Shown: positions 36,285 through 45,577, counted from the stretch's first letter. The stretch: DNA of 64,000 bases from Ruminococcus sp. (GCA_017475555.1 JAFVFL010000020.1:35889-99888), one strand, 5' to 3'. The notes: generated from the letters alone by a model not told the origin. Numbers and translations: made by a program.

Positions 36285-36781
36285 GCAGTACAAGAAGAAT
36301 AGCCGTCTGCCCCGGAAGCTTCGACCCGGTAACGCTCGGTCATCTTGACATAATCACAAGAGCCTCAAGGCTCTTCGATAAGGTGATAGTCCTGATATCC
36401 CGGAACGCCGGGAAGCAGCAGCCGAGCTTCACTGCAACTGAGCGTATGCTGATGATAGAGGCAGTGACAAGAGATCTTGACAACGTTGTGATAGACATAC
36501 TCGACGGACTGCTTGCGGACTATGTGAGGAATGTTGGCGCTATAGCCATTGTCAAGGGTCTGCGTGCGGTCAGCGATTTTGAATATGAGTTTCAGATGGC
36601 TCTTGCCAATAAGAAGCTCTACGCCGGTGCGGAAACCGTCTTCCTGACTACTGCGGCTGAGAATATGTACCTCAGCTCAAGCGTTGTCAAGCAGATAGCC
36701 TACTTCGGCGGTGATATAAGCCATTTCGTCCCTGCACAGATACTGGACGACATAAAGCAGAGATTAATTAAAGAGAGGTAA
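36281..36781 (+). CDS. coaD: Phosphopantetheine adenylyltransferase
   Basis: This 166-residue enzyme makes dephospho-CoA from phosphopantetheine and ATP. It has CPGSFDPVTLGHLDII (nucleotidyltransferase HxGH motif, here TLGH) near 8-23, KGLRAVSDFEYEFQMA near 87-102 and YLSSSVVKQIA near 126. Length and motifs are normal. Confidence 0.97.
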   Translation: MSSTRRIAVCPGSFDPVTLGHLDIITRASRLFDKVIVLISRNAGKQQPSFTATERMLMIEAVTRDLDNVVIDILDGLLADYVRNVGAIAIVKGLRAVSDFEYEFQMALANKKLYAGAETVFLTTAAENMYLSSSVVKQIAYFGGDISHFVPAQILDDIKQRLIKER

Positions 36782-36786
36782 TTGTT

Positions 36787-37326
36787 ATGAGCATTGATGA
36801 GATTCTGGACTCTATGGAGGAGACACTTGATAAGGCTGCTACTGTGCCGTTCATTAACCACAAGAAAATCGTTGACAGTGAAAGAATGAATGAGCTTATC
36901 AACGATATACGCCTGAATATGCCTCACGAGCTTCAGGAGGCTAAGAAGATAGGCTTTGAGAGCGAGAGGATACTTAACGATGCAAAGTCTGACGCTGACA
37001 GCGTTATCAGAAAGGCTGAGGAGAAAGCCGCTCAGCTCGTCGCAAAGGAGCCTATCGTCACAGAGGCAAAAAAACGGGCAGAGGATATACTCGCCGACGC
37101 AAAGGCAAGGGCTATGGAGATACTCAAAAGAGCACAAAGCTCCGCCGCTCAGATGGAAAAGGACGCAGCTATGGCGTCTGCAAAAATGCTGAATGACGCA
37201 GAGTCTATGTATAATAAGAACCTCCAGGAGGTGCGTGCCGCTAAGGATCGCCTCCAGCGTTCACTGAGAACCTCTCCAGCCCTTAAACAGAACAACTCCC
37301 CCTCAAACCCAGCTCAGCCCGACTGA
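36787..37326 (+). CDS. Coiled-coil protein next to coaD, subunit-H-like
   Basis: This 179-residue soluble protein is mostly a long Ala/Glu/Lys-rich helix (45-160) with repeated heptads such as EAKKRAEDILADAKARA, like the stalk subunits of rotary ATPases or DivIVA tails. A similar gene often follows coaD in Clostridia. Function is not established. It starts 5 bases after coaD and its stop is at the edge of the terminator hairpin that holds the second repeat element. Confidence 0.75.
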   Translation: MSIDEILDSMEETLDKAATVPFINHKKIVDSERMNELINDIRLNMPHELQEAKKIGFESERILNDAKSDADSVIRKAEEKAAQLVAKEPIVTEAKKRAEDILADAKARAMEILKRAQSSAAQMEKDAAMASAKMLNDAESMYNKNLQEVRAAKDRLQRSLRTSPALKQNNSPSNPAQPD

Positions 37327-37689
37327 TGAAAATTAAGACTGCCGCTTTGTTGGCATTTCACTGAAATCTGCACTTATTGCTGGGGGCAACCTTTCTGAAG
37401 AAAGGTTCCGCCAACAGCGGCGGTCCCCTCTGTCTCACTACGTTCGACATCTCCCCGCACTGCGGGGAGTCACCCCCAGACCCCCTTCCAAAGACTTTTA
37501 ATTAAAATCCCCAGATAGGGCACACGCACACCTTCAAATCAGAATTGATCGGCGTGCCCTATCTGGGGATTTTAGCTGAAAGTTTTAGGAAAGGAGTTTG
37601 AGGGACAACCCTTTTTCAAAAGGGTTTCCCTCAATAATACGTGTATATCTCGGTAAGATACCGGCAGAGCGGCAGTCTTAATTTTCATC
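37325..37689. terminator. Bidirectional terminator with the second repeat in its loop
   Basis: The arms 37325-37346 and 37668-37689 are a perfect 22-base inverted repeat. Its core ACTGCCGCT/AGCGGCAGT is flanked by A-rich and T-rich tracts (AAAATTAAG and CTTAATTTT), the form of a two-way terminator. It overlaps the stop codons of both convergent genes. The loop is filled by the repeat element 37378-37646. Confidence 0.65.
37378..37646. repeat. Non-coding repeat element, copy 2
   Basis: This copy matches 12344-12613 over nearly its full length in the same orientation. It shares the CTTTCTGAAGAAAG start, the CCGC/GCGG hairpin, CCCCGC...GCGGGG (here with a changed centre) and a 21 bp perfect stem (37503-37523 with 37554-37574). 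The stem sequence is conserved, while the 30-base loop is unrelated between copies. No reading frame is conserved. Confidence 0.8.
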
Positions 37690-38379
37690 AGTCAGGAGTT
37701 GTCCTGCGTTCATGCGGAGCAGATTGTCGGCGTAGTTTTCGGCGTTATTCTCATGTGTGATGACAAGCACGGCGGCTGGGGTACCATTCTCCCCGGCTGC
37801 TGCATTTTTCAGCACATTAAACACTACCTCTGTATTCTCGTCGTCGAGGTCGCCTGTAGGCTCGTCTGCAAGTATCAGCTCCGGGCGGCGTATCAGTGCT
37901 CTTGCTATCGCCATTCTCCGCAGCTCGCCACCGGAAAGCTCTCCGGGCATAACGTTCCTCAGCTGTGCGATACCAAGTTCCTCAAGCAGCTTTTCGGCAT
38001 ACCCCTCCGCACCCTCGTCAGCCTTGCCGTACAGAGTATAGGGCAGGAGGATATTCTCCATGACAGTAAGGCTGTATATTGCCGACTGTCCCTGTGGGAT
38101 AACTCCTGTTTTCCGGTTTCTCAGCTCAGAAAGCTCCTTATCCGGGAGGGTATATATATCCATGCCGTCTATCAGCACTCTGCCGCTTGTCGGAGTTGTC
38201 AGCCCTGCAAGCATATTCAGCAGGGTGCTTTTTCCGCTGCCGGAACGCCCCCTTATGACTGTCAGCTCACCGCTGCTGAGTGTCAGGTCAGTCTGCTTTA
38301 CTGCGACGAAACGGTTAGTTCCACGGCTCTCCCTGATAAACTCCTTCGATATCCCCTCGGCTCTGACTATCTCTCCCAT
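37678..38379 (-). CDS. ABC transporter ATPase, MacB/LolD type
   Basis: This 233-residue ATPase has Walker A GRSGSGKST near 37-45, the signature LSGGELRRMAIARAL near 140-154 and Walker [15 protein letters not shown] near 163. It matches the FtsX-type permease before it, and their TGATG overlap implies coupling. It is the last gene of the long minus-strand block. The MGEIVRAEG start at 38379 has a GGGGGGA site; longer frames run through the permease and are rejected. Confidence 0.88.
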   Translation of the reverse strand: MGEIVRAEGISKEFIRESRGTNRFVAVKQTDLTLSSGELTVIRGRSGSGKSTLLNMLAGLTTPTSGRVLIDGMDIYTLPDKELSELRNRKTGVIPQGQSAIYSLTVMENILLPYTLYGKADEGAEGYAEKLLEELGIAQLRNVMPGELSGGELRRMAIARALIRRPELILADEPTGDLDDENTEVVFNVLKNAAAGENGTPAAVLVITHENNAENYADNLLRMNAGQLLTDEN

Positions 38380-39575
38380 CAGTTGTCCCCCCTGAGTATC
38401 ACCGCCGTGTCGATACGGCTCATGCGGAATGCTGAAACTGCCGCAGCACCGGCACATATCACGGCTGAAAGCAGTACCGCAGCAAGTGCGTACACCGCAG
38501 CTGTACCGGTCGGCGGAGTAAGGAACGGCATAGACAGCTTTTCCTCTATTGCACCGCTGAACGGGATTATAACAAGAAGCCCGGCGGCTGCACCGATAAG
38601 ACTGCCGGCTGCACCGGTGACAAGAGCCTCCTGCATGACTATCCCGGCAAGCCTGCTCCGTGAAGCACCGATCACCCTCAGCACCGCAAACTCCTTTTTC
38701 CGCTCGTTCACGCTCATTGTGAAAACGAGCAGAAGTATCACAAGTCCGAGCAGCCACACAGCTGCAACGAGCCAGCCGGTCATGTCAGAAATACCGCCGA
38801 GCCCGTCAGAAATACCGGATATCATCTCCTTGGTCTGTATAGCACGTACTTTTTTTACGTGCAGGTTTATGTCGTTGACGATCTCCTCGGCAGTATGCTC
38901 GCTGTCCGGGTCGATAAGTATGCACGAGGTCGAATTATCCGGGTCAAGGCTCTCGAATTTATTGATACCGCTCTCGATACACGCCTTCAGCAGCACCTTG
39001 ACCGTCTCCTCGTTTGTGAAAACGGTCGTGTCGTAGCTTGTGCCTGTCTTGTCAAGCTTTGCGGCAACATTGCATTCTATCCCGTAAAAATACATGGTAT
39101 CACCGACAAATGCGTTCAGATCGTTCCCCACAACAACGTCGAACAGCCCAAGCTCATTCCCTCCGCTCCTGCGTATCCACGGGGTTATCGTGAAGTCAGT
39201 CTCCGGGTCAAACCCTATTATCTGCACCGGTATCGAGCAGCAGTCGGACTTCGTTGACGCAAGGAAAAACTGATCCGATATCCTGCCTATCCCCTCGACC
39301 GTATGCACCTTTTCAGCCCGTGACATATCCATATAAAAGCTGCCCGTGCTGCCCTGCAATACGATATTCTCAAGGTTCGACTTAGTCGTTGCCTCATACG
39401 GCACGACCATGATATCCGCACCGAGCCTGTCCTCAAGGGACGAAAGTCCGCTGCGGAGGCTTGTCACGACAAGACCGCCTGCAAGCATAGTGAACGAAAG
39501 AAGTGCGGCGATAATGATCAGCACCGCAGTCCTGACCGGCTTGCCGGACAGATTTTTCAGCGGCAGGCTCTTCAT
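38379..39575 (-). CDS. FtsX/MacB-type ABC permease
   Basis: This 398-residue permease has one N-terminal membrane segment (15-38), a large external domain (40-260) and three C-terminal segments, the MacB topology. ERKKEFAVLRVIGASRSRL near 291-309 is the coupling region seen in this family. It is encoded with the DUF4418 protein (ATGA overlap) and the ATPase, so all three probably work together. The substrate is unknown; context suggests iron or envelope handling. Confidence 0.85.
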   Translation of the reverse strand: MKSLPLKNLSGKPVRTAVLIIIAALLSFTMLAGGLVVTSLRSGLSSLEDRLGADIMVVPYEATTKSNLENIVLQGSTGSFYMDMSRAEKVHTVEGIGRISDQFFLASTKSDCCSIPVQIIGFDPETDFTITPWIRRSGGNELGLFDVVVGNDLNAFVGDTMYFYGIECNVAAKLDKTGTSYDTTVFTNEETVKVLLKACIESGINKFESLDPDNSTSCILIDPDSEHTAEEIVNDINLHVKKVRAIQTKEMISGISDGLGGISDMTGWLVAAVWLLGLVILLLVFTMSVNERKKEFAVLRVIGASRSRLAGIVMQEALVTGAAGSLIGAAAGLLVIIPFSGAIEEKLSMPFLTPPTGTAAVYALAAVLLSAVICAGAAAVSAFRMSRIDTAVILRGDN

Positions 39576-39997
39576 TTCTCACCCTCCGCACTGCGGCTCA
39601 GGAGCACGGAAATGATGAACAGCACCGATACAGCGGCACCGATAATTCCGCATATAATGACCGCCGGACGCATTACAGCGTGGCATCTCATGCTCTCCAT
39701 CATGCACAGATGTATTACATTGTTTGGTATCACAGCGGCAAATATGCCTGCCGCCGCAGTGAGGGCAGCCGTGCATATCCTCACGCCCTTTTTCCTGATA
39801 AACAGCGAAAAGGCAGACAGTATCATCATTGCTGCACCGAGCACGGCTGCCGCATTTTCCGCATTGTGGCAGTTCATGAATGTCCCGTCGTCCTTTGCTC
39901 CGCAGGCGTGAAATACCGCCTTGACACCGATACAAAGAATAGCTCCGACAATTATCATTGCTATCCCTGCTGCATTTGTAGATCTGCTGTTTTTCAT
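39572..39997 (-). CDS. DUF4418 membrane protein
   Basis: This 141-residue protein has four hydrophobic segments. Between them are the conserved stretches VFHACGAKDDGTFMNCHNAENA near 28-49, HLCMMESMRCHAVMRP near 96-111, typical of DUF4418, with paired Cys and His residues that could bind a metal or heme. The family is often encoded with FtsX-type transporters. Molecular function is unknown. Confidence 0.82.
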   Translation of the reverse strand: MKNSRSTNAAGIAMIIVGAILCIGVKAVFHACGAKDDGTFMNCHNAENAAAVLGAAMMILSAFSLFIRKKGVRICTAALTAAAGIFAAVIPNNVIHLCMMESMRCHAVMRPAVIICGIIGAAVSVLFIISVLLSRSAEGEK

Positions 39998-40030
39998 ATT
40001 CTCTCTTCCTCTCAGTTGTTTCCCCTGACA

Positions 40031-40951
40031 TCATGCCATAGGGTATTCCGCATAAAACTCCGGCGTACTGAACTCCGGCGACCGCTCGTGATACAGGAAA
40101 TCCTCATCAGACCGCAGAAGATAGTCCTCTGTGCTGTCCTGTATATCCCACATCACGTCGGTATTGTACCATTTTCCGTCTATCCTGACGATATTCCATG
40201 CGTGATACTCCTCGCCGTCCGGGTAGAATGCCGTGCCGGTGATGACCCTTGCTCCGACCCCGCACTCCCGCAGCAGCCGGTACATTGCCGCCGCATAGCC
40301 CTGACACGTCGCTCGCCGGTAGATAAGTGCCCCGAATGCCGTGGATTTCAGGTGGAATCCGCTGTGGCTGCGGTGTACCCGGTCATACCGGACATTTTCG
40401 CAGATATAGCGATATACAGCCATAAAACGCTCATGCTCGCCCATATCCTCCGTTATGTCAAGCTCCGTGATTATCCGTTTGACCTCATCATCTACCTGCT
40501 CCTCCTGCTCCGGAGTAGTGTAGTAATCCGGCGTTATAACGGCTTTGTAGGCATACACTGTCTGACCGGGTGTATCGTCGGCAATAGTGTGGCTGTATCC
40601 AAGCTCATAGCCCCCCATAGTGGTACGCAGATAGTCGCCCTCGCTCGGAGAAGCTGTCTCCGCACGGGCATAGTCCATGACCTCACGGATAATATCCGGT
40701 ATATCGTCCATGCACTCGCTCCCGGCACGGAAGCTTACGGTTATACGCCAGTCATGCCGGCTGAGACTTTCCCTTACCGCCGCAATGACCTCGTCAGCGT
40801 TGCCGAAATATACACCCAAGTCACGGCGTACCTCATAGTGATACACAGGACTGCTGCCAGAGACCCTCCCGGCTGCATACGCAGCTGTACCGGTGAAAAG
40901 CCACGCCGCAGCGGTGAATATCAGAACTGCCCCGGTACGGCTGAGCCTCAT
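40031..40951 (-). CDS. Secreted transglutaminase-like protein
   Basis: This 306-residue protein has a signal peptide (about 1-29, ending AAYAAG). The C-terminal transglutaminase-like domain (about 190-290) carries Cys in RRATCQGYAAAMY, His in EYHAWNIV and Asp in YNTDVMWD, so the catalytic triad is complete. Such secreted domains act as proteases or crosslinkers on wall or surface proteins. The ATG at 40951 overlaps the frdB stop (ATGA) and has GGAGGGAG before it. Substrate is unknown. Confidence 0.85.
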   Translation of the reverse strand: MRLSRTGAVLIFTAAAWLFTGTAAYAAGRVSGSSPVYHYEVRRDLGVYFGNADEVIAAVRESLSRHDWRITVSFRAGSECMDDIPDIIREVMDYARAETASPSEGDYLRTTMGGYELGYSHTIADDTPGQTVYAYKAVITPDYYTTPEQEEQVDDEVKRIITELDITEDMGEHERFMAVYRYICENVRYDRVHRSHSGFHLKSTAFGALIYRRATCQGYAAAMYRLLRECGVGARVITGTAFYPDGEEYHAWNIVRIDGKWYNTDVMWDIQDSTEDYLLRSDEDFLYHERSPEFSTPEFYAEYPMA

Positions 40952-41685
40952 CTGCTCCCTCCGCTGTCCTTTTTGCGGAATATCCGCCTTTTCCAGACAG
41001 CTGCCGCATTCGAGCTGACAAGAAGCCCCTCGATATCTATCCCGGCAGGACAGACGTTCCTGCACGCCATCGACTTTCCGCAGCCCTCATATATCCCACG
41101 GCGGTATGCCCTGTACAGCTCCGCCTGCTGGCTCTCAGGAAGTACAGAGATGAGCCTTGCCGCCGGGACTGCCGCCGCCATGCCGGGAAATCTGCCGCCG
41201 GTATAGAAATTCGGGCACACCTCCAGACACAGCCCGCATTGCAGACAGCGTGAAGCGTCATAGGCGATATGGTTCACCGTTTCGTCCGCCTTTGTCCTCT
41301 CGTTCAGCCACAGCCGCATTTCCCTCAGTGCTTCGAGCATCGGAGTTCTGTCGGCTATGAGATCAGCGATCACCGGGAACTTGCTCAGCGGTTCGAGCCG
41401 GACTTTTCCGCCCTCAGCCTGGCGGAGCTGATAGCTGCACGCAAGGACGGGCTTCCCGTTTATTATCATTGCACACGCACCGCATTTTTTCTGCATACAG
41501 CTGCACTCCCAGCGTACCGGTGCAGCCGGTTTTCCGTCTATATCCCTGAGCTCCGGCGTTGTTTCAAGCTCACGCAGTGCCGTCGCCGCAGTTGCATTCT
41601 CGTCCTCAGTCTCATACATGAAGCTCTGCCAGTACGGCTCCGCACCAGCTGCCTCACGCCGCAGTATATCAAGCTGTATTTTCAT
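40948..41685 (-). CDS. frdB: Fumarate reductase/succinate dehydrogenase iron-sulfur subunit
   Basis: This 245-residue subunit carries the [2Fe-2S] region (CSCMQKKCGACAMIINGKPVLAC, by its Cys positions near 58-80) and the [4Fe-4S]/[3Fe-4S] region (CLQCGLCLEVCPNF near 147-160 and CRNVCPAGIDIEG near 206-218). It passes electrons between the flavoprotein and the membrane anchor. It overlaps frdA by four bases. Confidence 0.93.
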   Translation of the reverse strand: MKIQLDILRREAAGAEPYWQSFMYETEDENATAATALRELETTPELRDIDGKPAAPVRWECSCMQKKCGACAMIINGKPVLACSYQLRQAEGGKVRLEPLSKFPVIADLIADRTPMLEALREMRLWLNERTKADETVNHIAYDASRCLQCGLCLEVCPNFYTGGRFPGMAAAVPAARLISVLPESQQAELYRAYRRGIYEGCGKSMACRNVCPAGIDIEGLLVSSNAAAVWKRRIFRKKDSGGSR

Positions 41686-43292
41686 ATCTGCCGCCTTTCC
41701 GGAAGCTCCCTGAAGCTTATCTCAGTCCTGCCGCCCTTCAGCTCTGCAACGGTCGTCCTGCGGTATTCCTCACGCTTTTCCGGGTAGTCCTCCCGGTAGT
41801 GTGCTCCCCTGCTCTCACGGCGTTCAAGTGCCGAGAGAAGCATTGCCTCAGCGAGCCTGAGCCTGTTTTGCTCCCTTGCATTATATCCGCCCGCCGGGGC
41901 ATCATTTCCAAGAGCACGCAGCCTGTCAAGTGCTGCTGAGATACCGCTCTCACTGCGGACTATGCCCATGCTTTCAAGGAGTATATGGCTTATTTTTTCT
42001 ATCAGCTCCGGAGAAGCCGGATCAGAATACTCGTCTGTGCCTTCATACGCCGCCGGCTCAGTCTCCGGTGCGTTATCCTCCCCGGAAAGCTCCTCAATAA
42101 CGCTCTCTGCCGCAGTCTTTCCGCCGAAAAGTGCTCCGAGCATGGAATTTCCGCCGAGGCGGTTCGCACCGTGATACTGACACGTACACTCCCCGGCAGC
42201 GTAAAGCCCCCGGATATTAGTCCTGTGGCGGATATCCGTATCAATGCCGCCCATGAAATAGTGTATCCCCTCATGCACCGGTATCGGCGTATCCTTAGGG
42301 TCAATGGACAGGTAGCTTATTATCTCCTCACGCAGGTCGCTCAGCTTGTTCTGCCATGTCTCCTCCGGCAGCTCCCTCATATCGAGGTACACCTGATCCC
42401 CGCAGTCCTCCTGCCGCCGCACGAAGTACATCTCTCTTGCGACGACATCTCTCGGCATGAGATTTTTCAGCTCCGGATATTTCTCCTCCATGAAGTACCA
42501 CTCGCTGCCGTTTCTCTCGATATACAGCCTTCCGCCCTCACCTCTTGCCGCCTCGGTCACAAGGCATCTCTTGCCGGAGATACCGATAGTCGTGGGGTGA
42601 TACTGGAGCATTTCAAGATTCCCGAAGCGTACTCCCTGAGAGAATGCACAGGCGACGGCGTCCCCGGTATTCTGGGTAGTGCCGGTGGTCATGCCGGGGA
42701 ATATGCCGTTCATTCCGCCGCTGCACATTATTACGATACCGTTATAGTCCGCAATTTTACCGGTATAGCTGTCACGTACCCTCGCACCGGTGCAGCTGTC
42801 TTTGTCTATGATGAGCCGTATCAGCTCGTGGTGGGGGTATCTCTCTATCAGTCCGGATACCTCATACCTCCGGGCTGCGTCGATAACTGCGGTCATGATT
42901 ATCTTTCCGGTGCTGCTTCTTGCGTATGCTGTACGCTTTTTTTTCTGACCGCCGAAATTTCTCAGGACGATCTCTCCGTCCTTCATATTGAAAGGCACTC
43001 CGATATCCTCAAGCCACCTGAGTATGCCCGGTGCTCCCTCCGTCAGCCGTGCCGCAGCATTCGGGTCAGCCATATAAACTCCGCCCCGGAGAGTGTCGTT
43101 ATAGTGGTTCTCCGTGCAGTCGTCCTCACCCATAGTATTGAGTGCTCCATTGATACCGCCCTCCGCAAGAACGGACTGTGCCCTCTCCGACGGCTGCAAA
43201 GAAAACAGGCGGCACGGAACTCCGCCCTTTGCAAGATGTATAGCGGCAGAAAGCCCTGCAAGCCCTGCCCCGATTATATTCACTCTTTCCAA
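41682..43292 (-). CDS. frdA: Fumarate reductase/succinate dehydrogenase flavoprotein
   Basis: This 536-residue FAD subunit has the dinucleotide fold NIIGAGLAGLSAAIHLAKGG, a covalent-FAD His in ENHYNDTLRGGV near 64, and the active-site region HRTNIRGLYAAGEC near 335 with GANRLGGNSMLGALFGG. Succinate is a main product of R. flavefaciens, so the reductase direction is likely. The start is probably the TTG at 43292, eight bases after GGAGG; the GTG at 43301 overlaps that site itself. Confidence 0.93.
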   Translation of the reverse strand: MERVNIIGAGLAGLSAAIHLAKGGVPCRLFSLQPSERAQSVLAEGGINGALNTMGEDDCTENHYNDTLRGGVYMADPNAAARLTEGAPGILRWLEDIGVPFNMKDGEIVLRNFGGQKKKRTAYARSSTGKIIMTAVIDAARRYEVSGLIERYPHHELIRLIIDKDSCTGARVRDSYTGKIADYNGIVIMCSGGMNGIFPGMTTGTTQNTGDAVACAFSQGVRFGNLEMLQYHPTTIGISGKRCLVTEAARGEGGRLYIERNGSEWYFMEEKYPELKNLMPRDVVAREMYFVRRQEDCGDQVYLDMRELPEETWQNKLSDLREEIISYLSIDPKDTPIPVHEGIHYFMGGIDTDIRHRTNIRGLYAAGECTCQYHGANRLGGNSMLGALFGGKTAAESVIEELSGEDNAPETEPAAYEGTDEYSDPASPELIEKISHILLESMGIVRSESGISAALDRLRALGNDAPAGGYNAREQNRLRLAEAMLLSALERRESRGAHYREDYPEKREEYRRTTVAELKGGRTEISFRELPERRQI

Positions 43293-43308
43293 CGCCTGCA
43301 CCTCCGGA

Positions 43309-43860
43309 CTATATCAGCTTCCAGCGGATAAAGTATATAACAAAGCCTGCCCCCGCAAAAAACAGCAGCACGGACAGTACAAAAAGAATATCAAATGCAA
43401 ATTTTCCATAGCTCCTGATACCAAGACCGGTCATCAGCGGGCGTATGTTAGTTATCACATGGACAGCCACGGAAATGACAAGAAGCAGCTGCGAGATGAG
43501 CTGCAAGGTACCGAAATAGCTGAGCCGGAACGCTCCGTCCTCGTTTTTGCCGAGGAACAAGACGATATGAGCCGCAATGAACAGCATAACTGCAAAGCCG
43601 CTGATACGCCTTGCCCAGAACAGTGCGTTCTCCTTAAAATAGCTCTTCCCGGAGCGGCGTATCGCCCTCAGGGTATCAGCCGTCAGCTTTATCCCGATGA
43701 CCATATGCACGCATATCAGTCCCGCCATTATCCATGCAAGCACCTGCATGACTGTATTCCCTCCGGGGATAAGTCCGGCAAGCTGAAATCCCCCGGCTAT
43801 GGCGTGGACAAGGAACAGCACGAGCACACCCATGCTGAGTATAGCGTTGAATCTTCTCAT
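43309..43860 (-). CDS. frdC: Fumarate reductase/succinate dehydrogenase membrane anchor (cytochrome b558 type)
   Basis: This 183-residue protein has five membrane helices with spaced His residues, for example in VLFLVHAIAGGFQLAG, ICVHMVIGIK, FIAAHIVLFLG and VAVHVITNIRP. These fit bis-heme b ligation as in the Bacillus-type SdhC. It anchors the enzyme and exchanges electrons with quinone. It has an ATGA overlap with the gene before it. Confidence 0.88.
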   Translation of the reverse strand: MRRFNAILSMGVLVLFLVHAIAGGFQLAGLIPGGNTVMQVLAWIMAGLICVHMVIGIKLTADTLRAIRRSGKSYFKENALFWARRISGFAVMLFIAAHIVLFLGKNEDGAFRLSYFGTLQLISQLLLVISVAVHVITNIRPLMTGLGIRSYGKFAFDILFVLSVLLFFAGAGFVIYFIRWKLI

Positions 43861-44384
43861 GATATATCCTCCCCGGCACTCTCTGCTCCGTGGATACGCA
43901 GTATCTCCGCACCGGCTCTTTCTGCGGCTGAATACGCATTGAATGCGTCCGCAAGCTCCGCCGACATTATGATAACGTCAAATCTGCCGCAGTCCGCCTT
44001 TGACAGCATGAGCGATGCGTCCTCAGTCCGGAGAGACATCTGATTTTCCGGCAGGCGTGAGCAGAAGCTCTCCGCCATTTCCGTGCCTGCCGGGTCATTT
44101 GCAGCGGAGGTACAGCTGATATCCTCAAAAATAAGCGGCGTATCGTCACCGGTAAAGAACGCCCTCCACTGAGAAAGAGTCTCCTCATCGCTGTGCTTTT
44201 CCGGATTTATCATCACGATATAATCCCCCGACGGCTGGTCAATAGCTACCGAAGCCCCGGAAACTGCGTCCGTACTGCCGCTGATGACCTGCTGCAAATG
44301 CCCGGTACTCAGATACGGTATACCGAGAGTGCAGACCAGTGCAGCGGAAATAATGCCGATATGCCTGAGAGCCCTTGCCTTCAT
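43857..44384 (-). CDS. Membrane-anchored or secreted protein of unknown function before frdC
   Basis: This 175-residue protein has one N-terminal hydrophobic segment (8-27) and an otherwise soluble acidic domain with several Cys. No family is recognised. GGAG precedes the start, 20 bases after the FMN-binding gene, and the stop overlaps frdC, so it is co-translated with the fumarate reductase. It may assist electron transfer or flavin loading outside the membrane, which is inference from position only. Confidence 0.65.
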   Translation of the reverse strand: MKARALRHIGIISAALVCTLGIPYLSTGHLQQVISGSTDAVSGASVAIDQPSGDYIVMINPEKHSDEETLSQWRAFFTGDDTPLIFEDISCTSAANDPAGTEMAESFCSRLPENQMSLRTEDASLMLSKADCGRFDVIIMSAELADAFNAYSAAERAGAEILRIHGAESAGEDIS

Positions 44385-44404
44385 ATCATCACTCCGTTTT
44401 CAGA

Positions 44405-44848
44405 TCATTCCTCTGCCTGCTTCAGTGCCTCCCCGGCTGCTTCCATGAACTCGTTGTAGTTGACAGTCGCACCGCTTATAGCGTCAACGTCCTTGATATT
44501 TCCCTTGTCAACGAGCTGCTGTGCATATCTGTCGCACGCTCCGACTGCCTTCTGAGCCTTGTTGTAGAAATCCCGGTTTGCAATTTCACCGTTCTCCTTG
44601 CCGTAGTCCTCGCCCTTGAGAGTTCCGTCAAGCTCATAGGTCTTGAATTCACACGCTGTAATGCTGCCGCCGCTTATCGTCAGTGTAACGACCCCGTAGC
44701 CGTTTCCTGCGGTGGAGTCGTCCTCGTCGTTGACGTACTCCTGGCTCTGAGCGGTATACGTTCCGTCCTTATAGCTCTTTTGTCCGCAGCCCGTTACAGC
44801 TGCCGCAGCAGTCATGCACGCAAGCAGAAGTATAGCATATTTTCTCAT
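44405..44848 (-). CDS. FMN-binding domain lipoprotein
   Basis: This 147-residue lipoprotein has the lipobox AVTGC (Cys near 21) and an FMN_bind domain (28-140). The stretch VDAISGATVNYNEF near 121-134 contains the SGAT motif whose Thr is flavinylated by ApbE in related proteins. It therefore probably carries a covalent FMN outside the membrane. It lies between the iron-transport ABC genes and the fumarate reductase and could donate electrons for extracellular ferric or fumarate reduction. Confidence 0.85.
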   Translation of the reverse strand: MRKYAILLLACMTAAAAVTGCGQKSYKDGTYTAQSQEYVNDEDDSTAGNGYGVVTLTISGGSITACEFKTYELDGTLKGEDYGKENGEIANRDFYNKAQKAVGACDRYAQQLVDKGNIKDVDAISGATVNYNEFMEAAGEALKQAEE

Positions 44849-44862
44849 AGTTCTTCTCCTCG

Positions 44863-45555
44863 TCAGTCGGCGTAGCTTATCTCGCCCGTGAAATGCTCGT
44901 TTACAACTTCCTTCGAGAGCTTTCCGCTCCTGAGAACCACCATTCTCTGTGCCACCTGTGCGACCTCCGGGTCATGAGTAACGACGATGAGCGTAGTGCC
45001 CTCGTTGTGCAGCTTGTGGAAAAGGTCAACGACTATCTTCTCGTTCGCCTCGTCAAGATTTCCCGTAGGCTCATCGGCAAGGATTATCTCCGGGTGGTTT
45101 ATAAGTGCCCTCGCAACACAAACTCTCTGCTGCTCACCGCCTGAAAGCTGGCTCGGCAGATGCTTTGCCCTGTCAGCAAGTCCCACACGCTCCAATGCCT
45201 CCATAGCCTCCTTTTCGTCCGGAAGGCTGTGGTAATACTGTGCGAGCATTACATTCTCCACCGCCGTCAGATAGTTGACAAGGTGGAACTGCTGGAAGAT
45301 AAGTCCTATCTTGTCACGGCGTATAGTGGTAAGGCTCTTTGCGTCCTTTTTGGAGATATCCTCTCCGTCGAGCAGCACCTCGCCCTGTGACGGCTTATCC
45401 ATGCACCCGATTATGTTCATCATGGTACTCTTTCCAGAGCCGGAGGGTCCCATTATCGACACCCACTCACCCTTTTCCACCTTCATGCTCACGTTGTCAA
45501 GTGCATGAAGCTGACCATATATCTTATAAACGTTTTTAAGCTCCAGTAAGCTCAT
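44863..45555 (-). CDS. ABC transporter ATPase of the iron-uptake operon
   Basis: This 230-residue ATPase has Walker [10 protein letters not shown] near 39-47, signature [15 protein letters not shown] near 141-155 and Walker [13 protein letters not shown]. It pairs with the two FtsX-like permeases just upstream, as Cj1663 does in the Campylobacter p19 operon. The ATG at 45555 has GGGAG eight bases before it; a GTG nine bases upstream is less likely. Confidence 0.9.
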   Translation of the reverse strand: MSLLELKNVYKIYGQLHALDNVSMKVEKGEWVSIMGPSGSGKSTMMNIIGCMDKPSQGEVLLDGEDISKKDAKSLTTIRRDKIGLIFQQFHLVNYLTAVENVMLAQYYHSLPDEKEAMEALERVGLADRAKHLPSQLSGGEQQRVCVARALINHPEIILADEPTGNLDEANEKIVVDLFHKLHNEGTTLIVVTHDPEVAQVAQRMVVLRSGKLSKEVVNEHFTGEISYAD

Positions 45556-45577
45556 ATATCTCACTCCCTCAGATTGA

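Noticed and set aside
39680..41206. 508-codon open frame on the plus strand
   Set aside because: It lies opposite the transglutaminase, DUF4418 and frdB genes, has no ribosome site, and its product is rich in Cys, His and Arg without any domain. It is a shadow of high-GC third positions.
41985..43331. 448-codon open frame on the plus strand
   Set aside because: It is antisense to frdA, which has complete motifs. The product is compositionally odd and has no recognisable domain.
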